A DNA stretch of 64,000 bases from Pelecanus crispus (GCF_030463565.1 NC_134643.1:121065809-121129808); one strand, 5' to 3'; shown: positions 49,529-61,756, counted from the stretch's first letter. The notes: generated by a model from the sequence alone, not told the origin. Program-made: numbers and translations.

Positions 49529-52066
49529 TCTCTCTGCTATCATAGTTTTAATTGAGCTTTCAAAATCTAGATTATTAAGTCATTCCAGAACTCCATGGCA
49601 AATAAGGAAAGGATCGTATCAACTATTTGTAGGATTGATCAGGTTTATTTTTATTTTCTTTCCCTGTTGTTTGATTATCAGGCCCTAGATGCAGTTGCAA
49701 GCCTGCAAGTTAGGAAGATGCAATGGTGACCATCTCTTTTTGTGAACAGAATATTTCTTTGTGGCCAAATTTCAAAGTTTTGTGATCAGAGAAGCTCAGA
49801 GCACTGATAAGCACAAAACCTTTGAATGCTTTAACACTTCTCCTTGAAGCTTGTTATGTCTATGCAGGAGTCCTCCCACGTGCCACGCCCCTCATGGGAG
49901 ATGCTCTGGGCTGTGCCTTCCTCAAGCCTTGCTGCTAACCTGAAGGCACCTGCTTTTTCCTGGAACCACAGCAAACCTTGCAAAGACTGCCTTTACAAGC
50001 ATAGTTCTGTCAGCACTCGGATGGCATGCCAGCTCTTCACTGCCTCAGCTGCTGGTGTAGCTGCTAAGGAGCAAGTAAGGCTTTTTAATAACTCTTTCTG
50101 TACCTAGGGGTGAAGCTCCATTAGGGAAAGGAGGACCTGCTTTGTAATTCCCACAGGCAAGCCGAAGTCTGTGAGGTTGTCTGTGGGGACAGCTAGACAC
50201 AGGGACACGATGACTGTTAGTAACAATGTGACTGTTTCCTTGACAGATGTGAAAATGTTTACCGAAAAAGTGACAGAAACTTTCTGGATTCTGTGTTCAT
50301 CTAAACAGCTATTAGAAAACTGGTCAAGCTGCAACCCGGAGGATTTCTTGCGTAGAGCAATGATGGAGATAAACACATTAGGAATTTTCCTTCTCCTCTG
50401 AGAGTTGAGAGAAGCTGAATTTAATTAGTTTTAAGTCTCTTCTACTGGGAGACTGCAAAAGAAAGTGCTTTCTTAAATCAAAGATACAGAAGATCTAATT
50501 CAGGTCTTTGTTGGTAAGAAGGCTCATTTTATGAAGAACCAAAACTTTCAAGGCCCTATTCAAACAAGTTAAAAAGGCCATTTTGAGCAAGACAATTTCT
50601 TGCAGCATCTGGAGCTGAGCGTAAACACTCAACATACATGCATAAGCACTGCCAGAGAAGAATTGATATAGCCTAGCCACCAGCAGTACATCTTCATCAC
50701 AAAAAATACTTAAGCCTACTACCAGCATAAATAGTGCTGACCAAAAATTATAACATGAGAGGAGAGCAAAACTTCGCCACAGCACTTCAGCAATTGAGTG
50801 TGAAGGCATCCACTTGAATAAGTTTTCTAATTGTGGTAGAGTCCAGAAATGGACCCTCAATAAAACAGATCATTAACTTGTTTGATGAGGAGGAACTGCA
50901 GTGGGCAAGAAAACACAAAAGTAGGTGTGAGGGGTGGGAAATGAATTGGTGAAACTGGTGGTAAACTGGGATATAATGAAATACAGATAAAAGGTAATCG
51001 GGTTTTGAAAACATGGTGGTTTGCCATAGTTCATGACATTGTACCAGCTGGCATTTCTATACATTTTGTGTATCTCACATTGTTGTCATATGTTTCTTGG
51101 TGACAACAACAGATCCAGTCCATTGTCTCCTGCCCTTGCAGTCCCCAGACTAGCTGAACTCTAGAGAAAATCAAACTGGTATCCTTCCAGGGTATAAAAA
51201 ACATCCAGTACCAACCTCCTACACAAAAGCCTCCTTGTGTGTTGTTTCAATATGGAAAGCAATGCCAAGGCTTTACTGTTTTTTATAAATTGATATCCTG
51301 ATTTTGCCATAAAGGAGTTTTCTATGTTACAAAACCTTACAATAGTGAACATCATGAATTCCTCAAGCCAAGTCAACAGCGTTATTCTGTGAAAGGTATA
51401 TATTGGGAGTGCCTGAGGGTGCTTTTGTTGAATATGTTCTTAAACGTTAATGGTTACATGGCATAAAATTTAACTGATAGATATGATTTTGTGCTATGAT
51501 AGTTACTTGGAGGCTTTGGCTAATGAATTTTAAATGGATGAATTAAAATTCATTAAATACTGACACTGGGAATAAGATATGCCAGCTAAAAATCTCTGGC
51601 TGCTTATAATAGGGGTTCAGAAAGTTAATGGAGCCCTGCAGGTTATTTTCTGAGGTTTATAAAGAACTGCCTCGCCCACTTGCTGAATGCTTTGGCAAAG
51701 ACCAAGCAAAATATTTCTCCGTGCTTTTAGTAATGGACTGCCATTGGTTTACTCAGGTCTGGTAGAAGATGAAAAGGAGGTAAATAATTTTTCTTACCTG
51801 AAAATGGTGAATTACCCCATGAAATGACAAGATGACAATTGTACATAGAGACTGTGATAATTCTTAAAATCTACTACAGTCTATTGCACTCACTTTTTGC
51901 TGTAGGTGTAATTATTTTCTGTGATATGCATTTAAACTGCCCAAATTTCCAGGACTTGGACAATTTGCGTTAGATAAGCTTATCTCCTGCTGAAGCAAGA
52001 GGCACTTTGAAGTCATTAACTATGTGTTGGTAAGTACAACCTTTGCCATTATGTGCACTGTTTAAG

Positions 52067-52072
52067 TTTAAT
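52067..52072 (-). promoter_or_regulatory. candidate ATTAAA polyadenylation signal near HTV-tail stop
   Basis: TTTAAT on the plus strand, i.e. ATTAAA on the GRIK1 strand, starts about 35 bases after the TAG stop of the HTV tail. It is the common second-best hexamer. It could terminate an HTV-specific mRNA very close to the stop. Alternatively, the HTV exon may splice onward (an aaaag/gtgtgt donor-like site sits about 20 bases after the stop). I cannot choose between the two from sequence alone. Confidence 0.3.
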
Positions 52073-52106
52073 GCTTTCCATCGGACACACCTTTTTTCTT
52101 TCCTGA

Positions 52107-52256
52107 CTATACAGTGTGAATTGAGGGCTGTGTTCGAATCCCTCGCTCCTCTCGGATTAACTTGCCACAGTCTAACTCCGTAGATAAGGTGGTGCCAGAG
52201 GTGGAGTTGGACGGATGGGTTTGCTTACACTGTAGTCCATAAAAGAAACAAAAGGC
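52107..52256 (-). CDS. GRIK1: GRIK1 alternative terminal exon, HTV-type cytoplasmic tail
   Basis: Encodes 49 residues plus a TAG stop. It starts AFCFFYGLQCKQTHP, passes through a Ser/Thr-rich part (SNSTSGTTLSTE) and ends IREERGIRTQPSIHTV. This is the tail of the GluK1-2b class. The C-terminal HTV is a classical class I PDZ ligand, and mammalian GluK1 with this tail is reported to bind PICK1, GRIP and syntenin. The arginine-rich LIREERGIR segment corresponds to the region reported to slow export from the ER in mammals. The acceptor is at 52257-52258 after a long pyrimidine tract with a tgcatgcaag border, and the frame continues from the M4 exon without a split codon. As I recall, the mammalian tail reads SSVHTV at its end, so SIHTV is conservative. 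Which neurons use which tail cannot be read from DNA. Confidence 0.95.
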   Translation of the reverse strand, partial: AFCFFYGLQCKQTHPSNSTSGTTLSTELDCGKLIREERGIRTQPSIHTV

Positions 52257-54681
52257 CTTGCATGCAAGAAAAGAAAAATCAAGAAAAGAAATGAATGAAA
52301 GAAATAAAATTAAAAACAAACATGAGAATGAGATTCAAAAGCTATTTAAATAAAAAGAGATTCTACTTATGGAAACAGAAAAGTCATAGATTGTATTTGG
52401 CTCATGCTTTGGATTAGCTTAGTGATAATATACACTGTAGAGCATTTTCCATCCAAGCTTCTTATTTCACCAGAATAAAAATAAAACAAACTAAGAGAAA
52501 TCAGAAAGTAACACTGGAGTTGCTGGTATTCTACTTTCTGTAAAATTACTTCTGGAAAAGAGGTATGATGTTGCCACACTAACTCACTTAAAGATCTTAA
52601 TTATGAAGAGACTGCCTATAATAAGCAACACATTGCTGTGAAACAGTGGTACAGTTTCAGAAGTGGTATATGTGTATATATATATCCCTGAATACTATGT
52701 TATTCACCCAACATATTGCTAAGTAAATTAACAGCCATGATGTAAAGCTTTAGGTCTACTTTAAATATGACTTCAGGAATGCGTTGCCTTTCCCAGACTC
52801 CTAAAGAGTTTCCAGGATATTCTGCACCATATTAGCATTTATACTAAACATTTTAATTAGCTGCAACTGTTCTCCAAATCATATTTGAATGGAAGATCTC
52901 CTGCGACATGAATGAAACAAAGATATCTGTACATTCTTTATGCATTTTGTGCTAAAACTCTTCTATAGGGTTAAAATATTAACTAGAAAGCTGCAATATG
53001 TGCAAAATACAATCATCCTTTATCTCTGACTTATTCCAAAACAGGGACACTTTAATTAATACGGCCTGCAAAATTGCTCCACATGACCTGCATCTGTTGT
53101 TTGTAGACAGTGCCACTGCCTTTAATGAGGGCTTGCTCAGGCACAGGTGGAGATGCCTGCACAGTCAGGAGCTGCCCTCTCCTGCAGGATACTGTGAGGA
53201 CCAAGTCCATTGACATTGGCATTAGGTGTCATGGACCCAAAATAACACCAAGTGCCATTTGGAAAATGTAGACACATGGTAGGATTCAGCTCACTTCCTT
53301 TTAGCTGTCTGAACAGCAGCCATGTAGCCTTAGCTTATGGTGGTCCCTTACTGGCAGCAAGGAGATACAGGTGATTTATCCTATCCAAAATCAGATGTTG
53401 TCCTCTCGAGGCCCTCAGCCCTGGATGCTTGTTTTTACTCAGGTGTCAATCCCTCTCACATCCCAGCACCACTGCTGTATGCAGTGTAAACTGCACCTCT
53501 GATACAGAGTTCAAAATGCTCTCCTTCTCCTCCCACTCATCCCTGCTGCCTTCATTAATGTTGTTTTTCTTAACAGTCATTTCTGGCATTCATGTCATCA
53601 GCCTTGCAGGATTACACCTTGGACGAAGAGGATGAAATGCCCACAGCAAATCTCCCGTCTTTCCCATCTAAAAGTGCAAAGTGAGCTTAAACAACTCACG
53701 TTGAAGTAGATGCCTCATGTCTAGAAACCTGAGGTTAGGTGATATGAACCTGCTTCTTGGTGATTGCATCAGGGGCCACCAATCCTGCAGTGCAATATGA
53801 CCCTCATCCCTACAATGAGTCGTGGTGAAGTGAAAAGGATCAGGGCAGATATAGCAGTTGAGCCAAACAGGGCCACATCAGGGTCTAGGACATGGCCAGA
53901 ACCAAACTGGCACCAGGGAAGTCAGCCAGCGTAAGAGGGTTGGCAGACAAATTCAAGAACAAACTCTGAGTTGCTGCTCATGCCTTGTTTCTTTTACAGC
54001 GGCTGGTGATTCGGTAAATGGGTGTTTACACTCTATTTTAATGATAGATTCTATCTCACAAACTGTTCTAATACTCAAGGCATGATTTATACACAGCATT
54101 TTCTTTGTTTTCCCTCTGCCCTTTTAAATTGCTCATTACGCTTCAGTGGAGCTATAACCAAAATTTCTTTGGCTCCATAATCTTACTTTACTGTGGCATC
54201 TATCACCTTTCAGTAGGTTTCCCTGCTTTGAAGTGCCTGTGTCAGCACAGTGTGTAAACCCCTGGCTGTGAAAAAAATGCTTTCTAGAGCAAGCGAAAAA
54301 TTACACTTGGGGATTTGGAAGTACATTCCTGTTGTTACTCAAAGGGCTGATGCTAATGCCATCTAAAAAAAAAATCCAGTTGTATTTTATTCCTTTCCAA
54401 TGTAATTTATACTTGAAGTCTTAAAGATCAAGCAGAAACTGTTTGAGAAATTAATTGCTCTTGTTCTGCACTGCCATACTAAGCAGCGCTAATTGGACTG
54501 TGGGTGAGGTACTTCCCTGTCCTTATTAATAAATTATTTGTCTTTAGTGCCAGAAGCGCATGGTGAGAGTTCAGCAATACAAAATCTGCACTCCAGCAAA
54601 GAGACTTATAATGCAGTCGCCTCCACATCCACAAACCTCAGCCTCCCAGAAACATAAGCAAGCTGGAAATGGATGACTCAC
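52257..54681 (-). other. GRIK1: GRIK1 intron between M4 exon and HTV-tail exon
   Basis: About 2.4 kb with a GTGAGT donor at the right end and a CAAG acceptor at the left. In rat a 29-residue cassette is described for the GluK1-2c form. I looked for a splice-flanked open segment of about 87 bases here but could not identify one confidently. Read straight through, the donor adds 36 codons (54681-54574) before a stop at 54571-54573. Confidence 0.8.
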
Positions 54682-54932
54682 CTGCTCAATATCACTGTTT
54701 TTCCTTGATTTATATATAAATTCACCAATGGCTACAAACACCGAAAGAACAAGCCCTGCAGCAAGCACTATGAAGATGCCCCCAATATTCTCCACCCCGA
54801 GAGCGCTGGCTTCTTTGCTGTCCTCCTCAGGGCAGCCGTTGCCTCGCCACCACTTTTCCTTCATCATGTGCAGTTTTCCCTCCTCCTGGAGCTGGAGGAT
54901 GGCGATGGTGATCTTGTCTCTGTAAGGAGACC
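54682..54932 (-). CDS. GRIK1: GRIK1 exon: end of ligand-binding S2 lobe, M4 and proximal tail
   Basis: This is a 251-bp internal exon with 83 complete codons after a split glycine codon (the first two bases complete the G begun by the preceding exon). It opens with [18 protein letters not shown] (the final S2 helices), then [11 protein letters not shown]. The cysteine at exon residue 33 is expected to pair with the cysteine at residue 55 of the upstream exon, the conserved disulphide of glutamate-receptor ligand-binding domains. VENIGG leads into the fourth membrane segment (about residues 50-72, [20 protein letters not shown]), then the basic intracellular KSRKN and DIEQ at the end. FIYKSRKN and DIEQ distinguish GluK1 from GluK2, which has FLYKSKKN there. 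Acceptor ttgcag/gg and donor cag/gtgagt are both consensus. The exon is shared by all tail forms. Function is an excitatory, kainate- and glutamate-gated cation channel subunit in neuronal membranes. Confidence 0.97.
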
Positions 54933-57900
54933 CTGCAAGGCGAGAGCAAGACCGGTCAGTGCTGGCTGCAGCAAAGTGAAGGCAGGGAGGGAGCAAGCTG
55001 CTGCTAACTGAAGCAAAAGTGGTCCCTTATCGCAAGATTGATTATTCCAGCTAGAAAGCCTTGGTTTCTCTTCAGCTGGAAGGGGGAAGAGGACTATCTG
55101 TTGGTGTCTGCCCCGGGGACTGGAAAGCAGAAGGCTCCTATGGTGCAGTTATTTGTTTGAGAATTCATTGTAATTTCTAGGGTCTCCTACTGAGGTTTAT
55201 TTAAGCCTTGGCAGTGGGTTTTCTTGCTAAGTAATTCCTCCATATCATGTTTGAATATTGCTTTGAGCATCCTTTGAGACTTTCTGCTTTGCGTCTCTTC
55301 TATTTACTTCAACATCTGTTTATCTTTCCTACTGCATGTAAAATGAGTAGCTGTCTAAGAAGAGCCCACAGTCAGTCAGATACATTCTCTTCTCATTTAT
55401 ACCTTCATAAGCCTACAACTCCACTTCAGCTACCTTACAGCTTATAAGAACACAAGGCGGCCAAATCTTTCTTTCTGTGACTTGCAACAATATTGGCGCT
55501 GCAAGCTGAAAATAGCAACTATTTCATGCTTTTTTTTTGCAGGCCAACAGCTTGCTAAATGATGTGACTTCAGGCTCAGCAGCATTAATGGGCCTGTACA
55601 GTATCTGGCAAATGGCAGGGTCATATTGGGCAGTTCAATCTGTTTAGGTTTGCTTCTCACGCACTCTGCTCTGGCTCTCCATCTTCCAAAATCTCTGCTG
55701 CCTGTAAGTCCCTTCAGCCAACTTGCGCTCTTGCAGAAGCACAAGTCTGTAGCCCTAAAGGGGGACAAGGGAGAGACTTACCCCTTGCCCCGCTTCTGGA
55801 ACAGTGCCTAGATAAAGGAAATTGCTACCATTTTTCTTTTCCCGTGTTGCCAGAAGCTGAAGTTATCAACAGTAATATCAGCAATCCTGTTATTAATTAT
55901 AATAGACAAGTAGGAGTTGGTTTTGGCATTGTGAGAGAGACTTTTCTTTATGGGGCAAGGTTTTTATGACAACAAGCAGGAGAGGATTACAAAAAAGACC
56001 GTTTGGCTCTAAAGACATATATATGCCCCCAAATCCTGCCATGTTGGACTTCCTGCAGTTGCAAGTGTTTAGTGTCTGTGCTGAAATACAGTGTCACCAG
56101 TCCTTTGTCCATGTAGCTAACTACCATTCATCCTTTCCTCCTCTTTAGCACATTAGCAAGACTATTTTCTTAAGCTGTAATTTCACCAACAGTCACATTT
56201 TGCTGCAAATTAAAGCAGTTGCAATTCTCAATGTGATCAGGGTAAACAAACTTTTATGGCAGAGCATGTGCCAGAATTTCAGTGATAGCACGGTACACAT
56301 AGACATGGACACTTAAGAAAAATCTCACTAGGCACTGCTTTTGGGTCTCTATGAGGCCTTGGAAATTTCGCCTCACAGCTTCAGTTTTCTTTCTTATATT
56401 GCCATGCAGGACATTATTAAAAAAAATTGTACCGTGAATACACGTCCCCCTCTCTGATTTCCATTTCCTTTAACCCGCATCATTGTCTGAGCAGAATCAG
56501 TGTGAAAAACATTGCAGTTCTTCATTTGTTGTGCCAACACTCTGCTATTTTTCAGTGTATCTTACTGCCAGCCCTAGGACATGCTGTGACCACAGATGCC
56601 AAGAGACGTGTCAGATTATACAAAGTCCATCTGGGAAGCCAGCAATCAGCAGCCACTGCTTGAGGTAGCCAGCTTTGAAAGGAAAATATACCTGCTGTAA
56701 GAATAGATGATTTCTATGCATGCTATTAAAGAACCAAAAATAAGCACAACAGGAAAAAAAACGGAAACACCTTCAAAGCTGTCTTTACACAGAGAAGTGA
56801 ATTATTACCACTGAAAACAGCAGTGCCTCTCAGAAGAAAGAGCAAAATTGGTTCTACCTCAGGAGAGGTTTGTCGCCCAGATAGCTGGAGTCTGTTAGAT
56901 TGTAGGACTCATCTATTTTCCCTTGTCTGAGAAGACATAGCTGTTAGGTAGAGTGAAGCAGCCTGAGTCACAACGCACGATTTGTGGGGATGTTCACTCT
57001 TTCTTGTGATGTTTATGTTGCCAGCAGGTTTATCACAATTCATCTTGGGGGTAGCAGGTACATCTATATTTCTATGTGTGCTTTTAAAGTTTTTCAAGTG
57101 TGCCTGGAGTGTTGGATTGGTGATATTTTATTGGTGAGTGCTAAAACCACACACAAATCCATCTCAAAACCTCTTTGAATATTCAGCATATCATTTATTG
57201 CCTCTGAGCTATTAACAACCTACCTCTCAGTCCAAGAAATGCATCTGTCTACTTTCTTAGCAGTCTCCCAAGTAACTGGTAATAGCTTGAGTGTTAGAAT
57301 TACTAACATCAGCACTGGCAGTGATGCTGGAATTAATACCTGTCCTGACATCTATAATAATGTTGCTTTCTTCAGCTGGATTCCTCCCAGGGTGACATTT
57401 TGCACAGGTTTTGCTTAGAGGTGCCTTTGCTACAGCAGTACTTCCAGAGTGCATTAAGTTCACCACCAACCATCGCTGCAGATTTTTCATTAGTAATGGT
57501 CTTCACCAAGAATCTGATGAAAGGCCTCCTCTCTGAGACCCATCGGCTCCGTAAGAAACTTAAATGGAGATGTTTGTTGATATGCCTAAATCCCCTTTAT
57601 CCTAACTCAGTGCAAAGAAGTAGGAAGACAGCCTTATATCTGCAGTTTTTTACTTGCAGAAGATGCTCTGATGAAATAGAACATCTCCTGGATTCATAGA
57701 ACTTTTAAAAATTCTCCTTCCTGTTTCTTTGGGAGCCAAATAGTGATGATATTCAGCTCATTCACTGGAAATTTTGGAGTGTGAGGCATACTTTTGCTGC
57801 TGCAAACCCTAACCATGTGGTTGTGCATTGTCCTGAAGGAACAAATGCAGACCAGTTAAGACTTGCTGAAACTTTGTTGTTAAGGGTCACAGACAACTCT

Positions 57901-59333
57901 TCTTTCTTTTTTTCTGTACAGCTTCCGCAATCAATAGTCTTCAATGCTATGAGGAAAATAACAGAGCCTTTGGGGTCCATCTGAATAGTGGAAGGATCTC
58001 CACAGCTTATCCTGTTTATGAAATCAATCATTTAAGAATTTAAGATGCCTGATGGCACTGAATTATTCCACGGTGCTTGGAGATACTTATTCCCCTGAAT
58101 TTTGCTGGTTTTCCTTAAGAAAAAAAATTAAGGCACGTTTATCATACAAGAAACATCTTATAAATATATTTCACAGCTGTATTTCAAATGGATGCACTCT
58201 CTCTGAGGATTACCATCTGTTCCAATTATTCCTTCATTGTTCTTGGTTTAAAGTGTTGCAGCTTTATAACTGCAATGAAACTCTTGCCATACATTTGTCT
58301 TTATTCGGCATTTTAGCTTTTGTATCATTTTCCTCAGGGTGAGAAGGCTGTTCTCACATAACTAGTGGAAAAATATACTTAAAATGTTATCTATATGACA
58401 ATCTGTCTGAGGTACTCAGTAGCATAAAGGATCACAGTTCAAAGTGCAGTGGTGTTTCTCCCTTATTTATATCTGGTCTACAAAGCAACCGATGGACCAA
58501 ATACTTCACCTGTTGCATCTGTGCAAAATGATATTGCCTTGAATAATTCCCTTGAAGACAATAAAATTGCATAGCTGTTAACTGAGCATGGCATGGTAAA
58601 TGAATATGTGAGCAGGATGGAGAAGTATATTATGCAGGAAAAAGATCTGGCTGCCCAGTGCCGATTATTCACAAGAACACAGCACAAAAACCTGACAGTC
58701 TTTCTAATTCTCTACAATTAGAAAATCTTGAAAAGGACACTGGATATACTAAAAAAGGTCTACTGAAAAGAGTTCACAGAGATTGGGAGTCTTAAGACTC
58801 TGCTTAGCTCAAAACAGTGAAATCCCTCATGCAGATGCAGAACCTTGCAATTGCTACTCACTGTCCTTATGTGTTGCGCTGCGGTCATGAAATAGATCAG
58901 AAATTCATCTCTTTTCATGCAGCTTTCTTTGGGATGCATACATTGGACATAACATTTATCCTGCCCACTTCCATTTTCCCAGAGACACTACCTAATTTCT
59001 CAAACTAAACTGAATTTCAGTAGAGCAACTTGCATCTCAAGCAGCATAGAAGATACCCAGTTTGCTACAAATGAGATGCTCTAGAAGGCAAGCAGGTCAC
59101 TCGACCTCATTCTGCAGATGTAGCCTGCACTGCTGTATTCCCTCCTGCTTGCGGAGACTACTTGCAGATGAGCAGGGCAAGAGTAGATGTTTTGCCTAAA
59201 AGGAGGCTCCTAGGGTCTGTTTCAATGAGAAAGGTTTCTAAAAGACTAGGACATGATTCAAATGGCCATCTAAACTTCTGAAGGGGACATTGCTGGGTGT
59301 GCTCCATAACACCTGTGCTGTACAGCATCTTAC
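54933..59333 (-). other. GRIK1: GRIK1 intron between S2 exon and M4 exon
   Basis: A 4.4-kb intron with a GTAAG donor at 59333 and a TTGCAG acceptor at 54933. It interrupts a glycine codon after its first base (phase 1). I see no other coding exon, no recognised mobile element and no RNA gene in it. If read through, the donor would add about 59 non-conserved codons before a stop at 59158. Confidence 0.85.
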
Positions 59334-59559
59334 CAATAGGCGTTCCCACGCCGTAGCCTTTTGAATCGATGAGCCCCCCGATCTGGGTGAGATTGCAGTT
59401 TCTCTGAGTCACGTATTCTATGCTGGTTGACTCCATTAGCAGCGCATAGTCTGTTGTGAGCACACGCTGGATTCCCTCGTCATTGTTCTTCACCAGTGCT
59501 GTCTGTTGCCTGCTGCTCATGAACGCCCACATCTTCTCATATGTTGATATTTTGGATTT
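59334..59559 (-). CDS. GRIK1: GRIK1 exon: ligand-binding S2 lobe
   Basis: A 226-bp internal exon with 75 codons plus one base. It begins [19 protein letters not shown] right after a tcctcag acceptor (59560-59566) and ends GYGVGTPI plus a split glycine at a g/gtaag donor. It codes for part of the S2 half of the clamshell domain that binds glutamate and kainate outside the cell. The motif [10 protein letters not shown] (exon residues 40-49) carries the glutamate-contacting Glu at residue 43. NCNLT at residues 54-58 holds the S2 cysteine and an N-glycosylation sequon. [10 protein letters not shown] follows. Length, splice phases and sequence all match vertebrate kainate receptors, and the tails downstream make it GRIK1 and not GRIK2 or GRIK3. 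No frame damage is seen. Confidence 0.97.
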
Positions 59560-60159
59560 CTGAGGAGGGAAAATGAGGGCACAGAATCACACTAGCACCC
59601 AAATTACAGTTGTAAAATGTTCCTCAGCCTTTTGTTGTGACCGATGCCAATAGTACATCTTGAATGAAAGAGAATCGGTAGCAGGGTTTTCCTTCCCCCA
59701 GCCTTTCTCTCTTACTGTGCTTTATGTTGAGGAATCTCTTTTTTCACTTCCTTTGCAGTGCCAGGAACTTCATTACTGGCACGACTGTGAAGTGCTTTGA
59801 AGTTTTTTGGGCTAATGCTGTTACATGGATTATGGCACATAACCCAGCTAAATTAGTGCAGCTGGATACTGTTGCACTCAGAAGCCGTGTTTTTGCCTGT
59901 CAGGGCAAACACTACTCCAAAAGCCTGATGATGAATAAAGTACTGGCTCTTTTGTATTGATATCACTTGTCTAGAAGTCATGTATTTCAAGGATAAAGCT
60001 TGAGAAACAAACCCAAAGTGGCTTCTAAGCAAACTTCTGCTTTCCATTGCAATCAGACTAAGGACACCATCCTTCTCCCGCCGAAGTTACGGGGGAGTTT
60101 GCCAGGAGGAGTGTGTACATGTCTTGTGTCAATGCCCAGCTGCACAGGGAAAAAGGATG

Positions 60160-60199
60160 CCAGAGTCAGCCTCCCCCCTGTACACAGATCCCAGATCTG
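60160..60199 (+). repeat. inverted repeat, left arm
   Basis: Forty bases that are the reverse complement of 61317-61356 with a single mismatch. The arm begins ccagagtcagcctccccc and ends cagatcccagatctg, which also contains a small internal agatcccagatct dyad. The arm lies in the GRIK1 intron, so both arms would be on one pre-mRNA molecule. Confidence 0.95.
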
Positions 60200-61316
60200 T
60201 GCCAGCCACCTCCATACAGTGTTGAACATCCCTTCCTCCCCGCTCCTTTCCCCGTGCAATGGGAACCCACTAGGAACCCAGGTACCCTGCAGTGAAAGGC
60301 AGTGTCGGTGCCCCCTTGTTCACACTTCTGCCTTTGTTGGAGGATATGAAAAGAAAAACAACCTGCTCAGGGATGTGCTGGAGCCCTGTGCCTGCTGCTC
60401 TCAAGTTGTGCCACCTGTAAAGCAAAAAACCTTCAAGTGCTTGCGCAGTTACTCACATGATTAAATCTCTCTCTTCCTTGTGTGCTCTCAGACAACATTG
60501 AACACACAATGTTGCTTTTGGATTCAATATCAAGGTAGACCTACAGACAGCTGGACCATTAAAAACTGTCAATAGATATGATTTTGTCTGAAGATGGCAA
60601 AGCCAACCTACTCTGTGCTGCAGCCTAGCATGAGCCAGACACACACAAACTGACTTTTTAACACAAATGTGAGTTGAAGGTCCTCCACACACTTACGTTT
60701 CTCCAGTTCTGGGGCAGCCTCATTTCCTTCATGGGCCGATCTTTGGTTTATAGGGTCTTTATTAGTAGAAACCATTTTTACTGCTTAGTTGGGAATATTT
60801 TTTGAAATTGATGATGTTTATGTAGTAGATGGAGTCTGATACTGAATTTACTGGAAGGATGTGTTCCTTATTCAGACAAGTTTGAAAGAAAGATCTTAGC
60901 TTCTTGACTTGCCAACTCCCATGTTTTTCAGGATAGATCATATGTCAAATTCTGGCCTTTAAATTCTCATTGATTTCAGTGGAAACATGTCTACACATCA
61001 GAAGGTAAGTGCTGGCAAGAGTTGCAACATGAGCTTAAGATCTATTATCACAGGGGCGCAAGAAAACAATGGAAGATTTATAGACATATTGGAAACAGGG
61101 CAGGACAGCAGTCTGGAGAAATATGTGTGTATGTCATGTTTTGTGGATGTGAAACATCTTGCCTTCAGTTGGACTTTTCTCAAATTTGGACATGCACACG
61201 GACAGTGAATGCTGCCTGAGATCCTGCTGGATCACCTGCCTAGAACTCCATCCCCTCGCTGGAGCACTCCTTAACTGCCCAAGCCCTGTTTCCTGGGTAT
61301 TTTCATCTGGTATGGC

Positions 61317-61356
61317 CAGATCTAGGATCTGTGTACAGGGGGGAGGCTGACTCTGG
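61317..61356 (-). repeat. inverted repeat, right arm
   Basis: Right arm of the pair with 60160-60199. The only difference is an A at 61324 where perfect complementarity would need G. The arms are separated by 1117 bases. Flanking similarity fades quickly on both sides, so the shared unit is about 40 bp with perhaps a few weakly similar bases beyond. It could be two oppositely oriented copies of an unrecognised short repeat or an inverted duplication. Confidence 0.95.
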
Positions 61357-61756
61357 GGTTCCTTCAAAGTCAGAACCCCATTTTTTCCGCAAATAACTCA
61401 ATTGCCTTTGTTTTCATTCCCCCCACTACCTGGCTAGAAGGCATAGTGACTCCAGAAACTTTCTTGAAAATATTGCCTCTTTAGCAATATTTTTTATGAG
61501 GACACTATTACAACAAGGATACTAGCGTAAGGCATTCAAAATTAGTGGAAAAACACAACTGTTAGTATATGCATTATAAACAAGACTAAATAAAAAGTGA
61601 TGTAAGTTTGAATAAATGCAAATAGAGTTTTCAGAAAAGCAGTGGAAGTACCTTGCTTTTCTCACATGGTTCCCAACCTGCATCCCATCCAGTAGGTACA
61701 CTGTGTAATATCATCTTTCAGCGGCTTCCTGCTGCTACTTTTGTTTTGCTACAATT

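Larger units (their letters stand above)
47661..52106 (-). other. GRIK1: GRIK1 intron or inter-exon region between alternative tails
   Basis: About 4.4 kb between the two alternative terminal coding segments. It contains an AT repeat with internal dyads near 48460-48495 and a perfect 11-bp hairpin (49501-49511 with 49518-49528). A 121-codon minus-strand frame at 50495-50860 has no recognisable domain and no good splice borders. If the HTV exon ends in its own poly(A) site, the part just below 52107 is its 3' UTR. Confidence 0.7.

Noticed and set aside
50495..50860. 121-codon minus-strand frame between the two GRIK1 tail exons
   Set aside because: In the gene's strand, but it has no convincing acceptor or donor and no similarity to kainate receptor tails.
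54728..54925. Plus-strand frame opposite the M4 exon
   Set aside because: It is the antisense shadow of a conserved GRIK1 exon.
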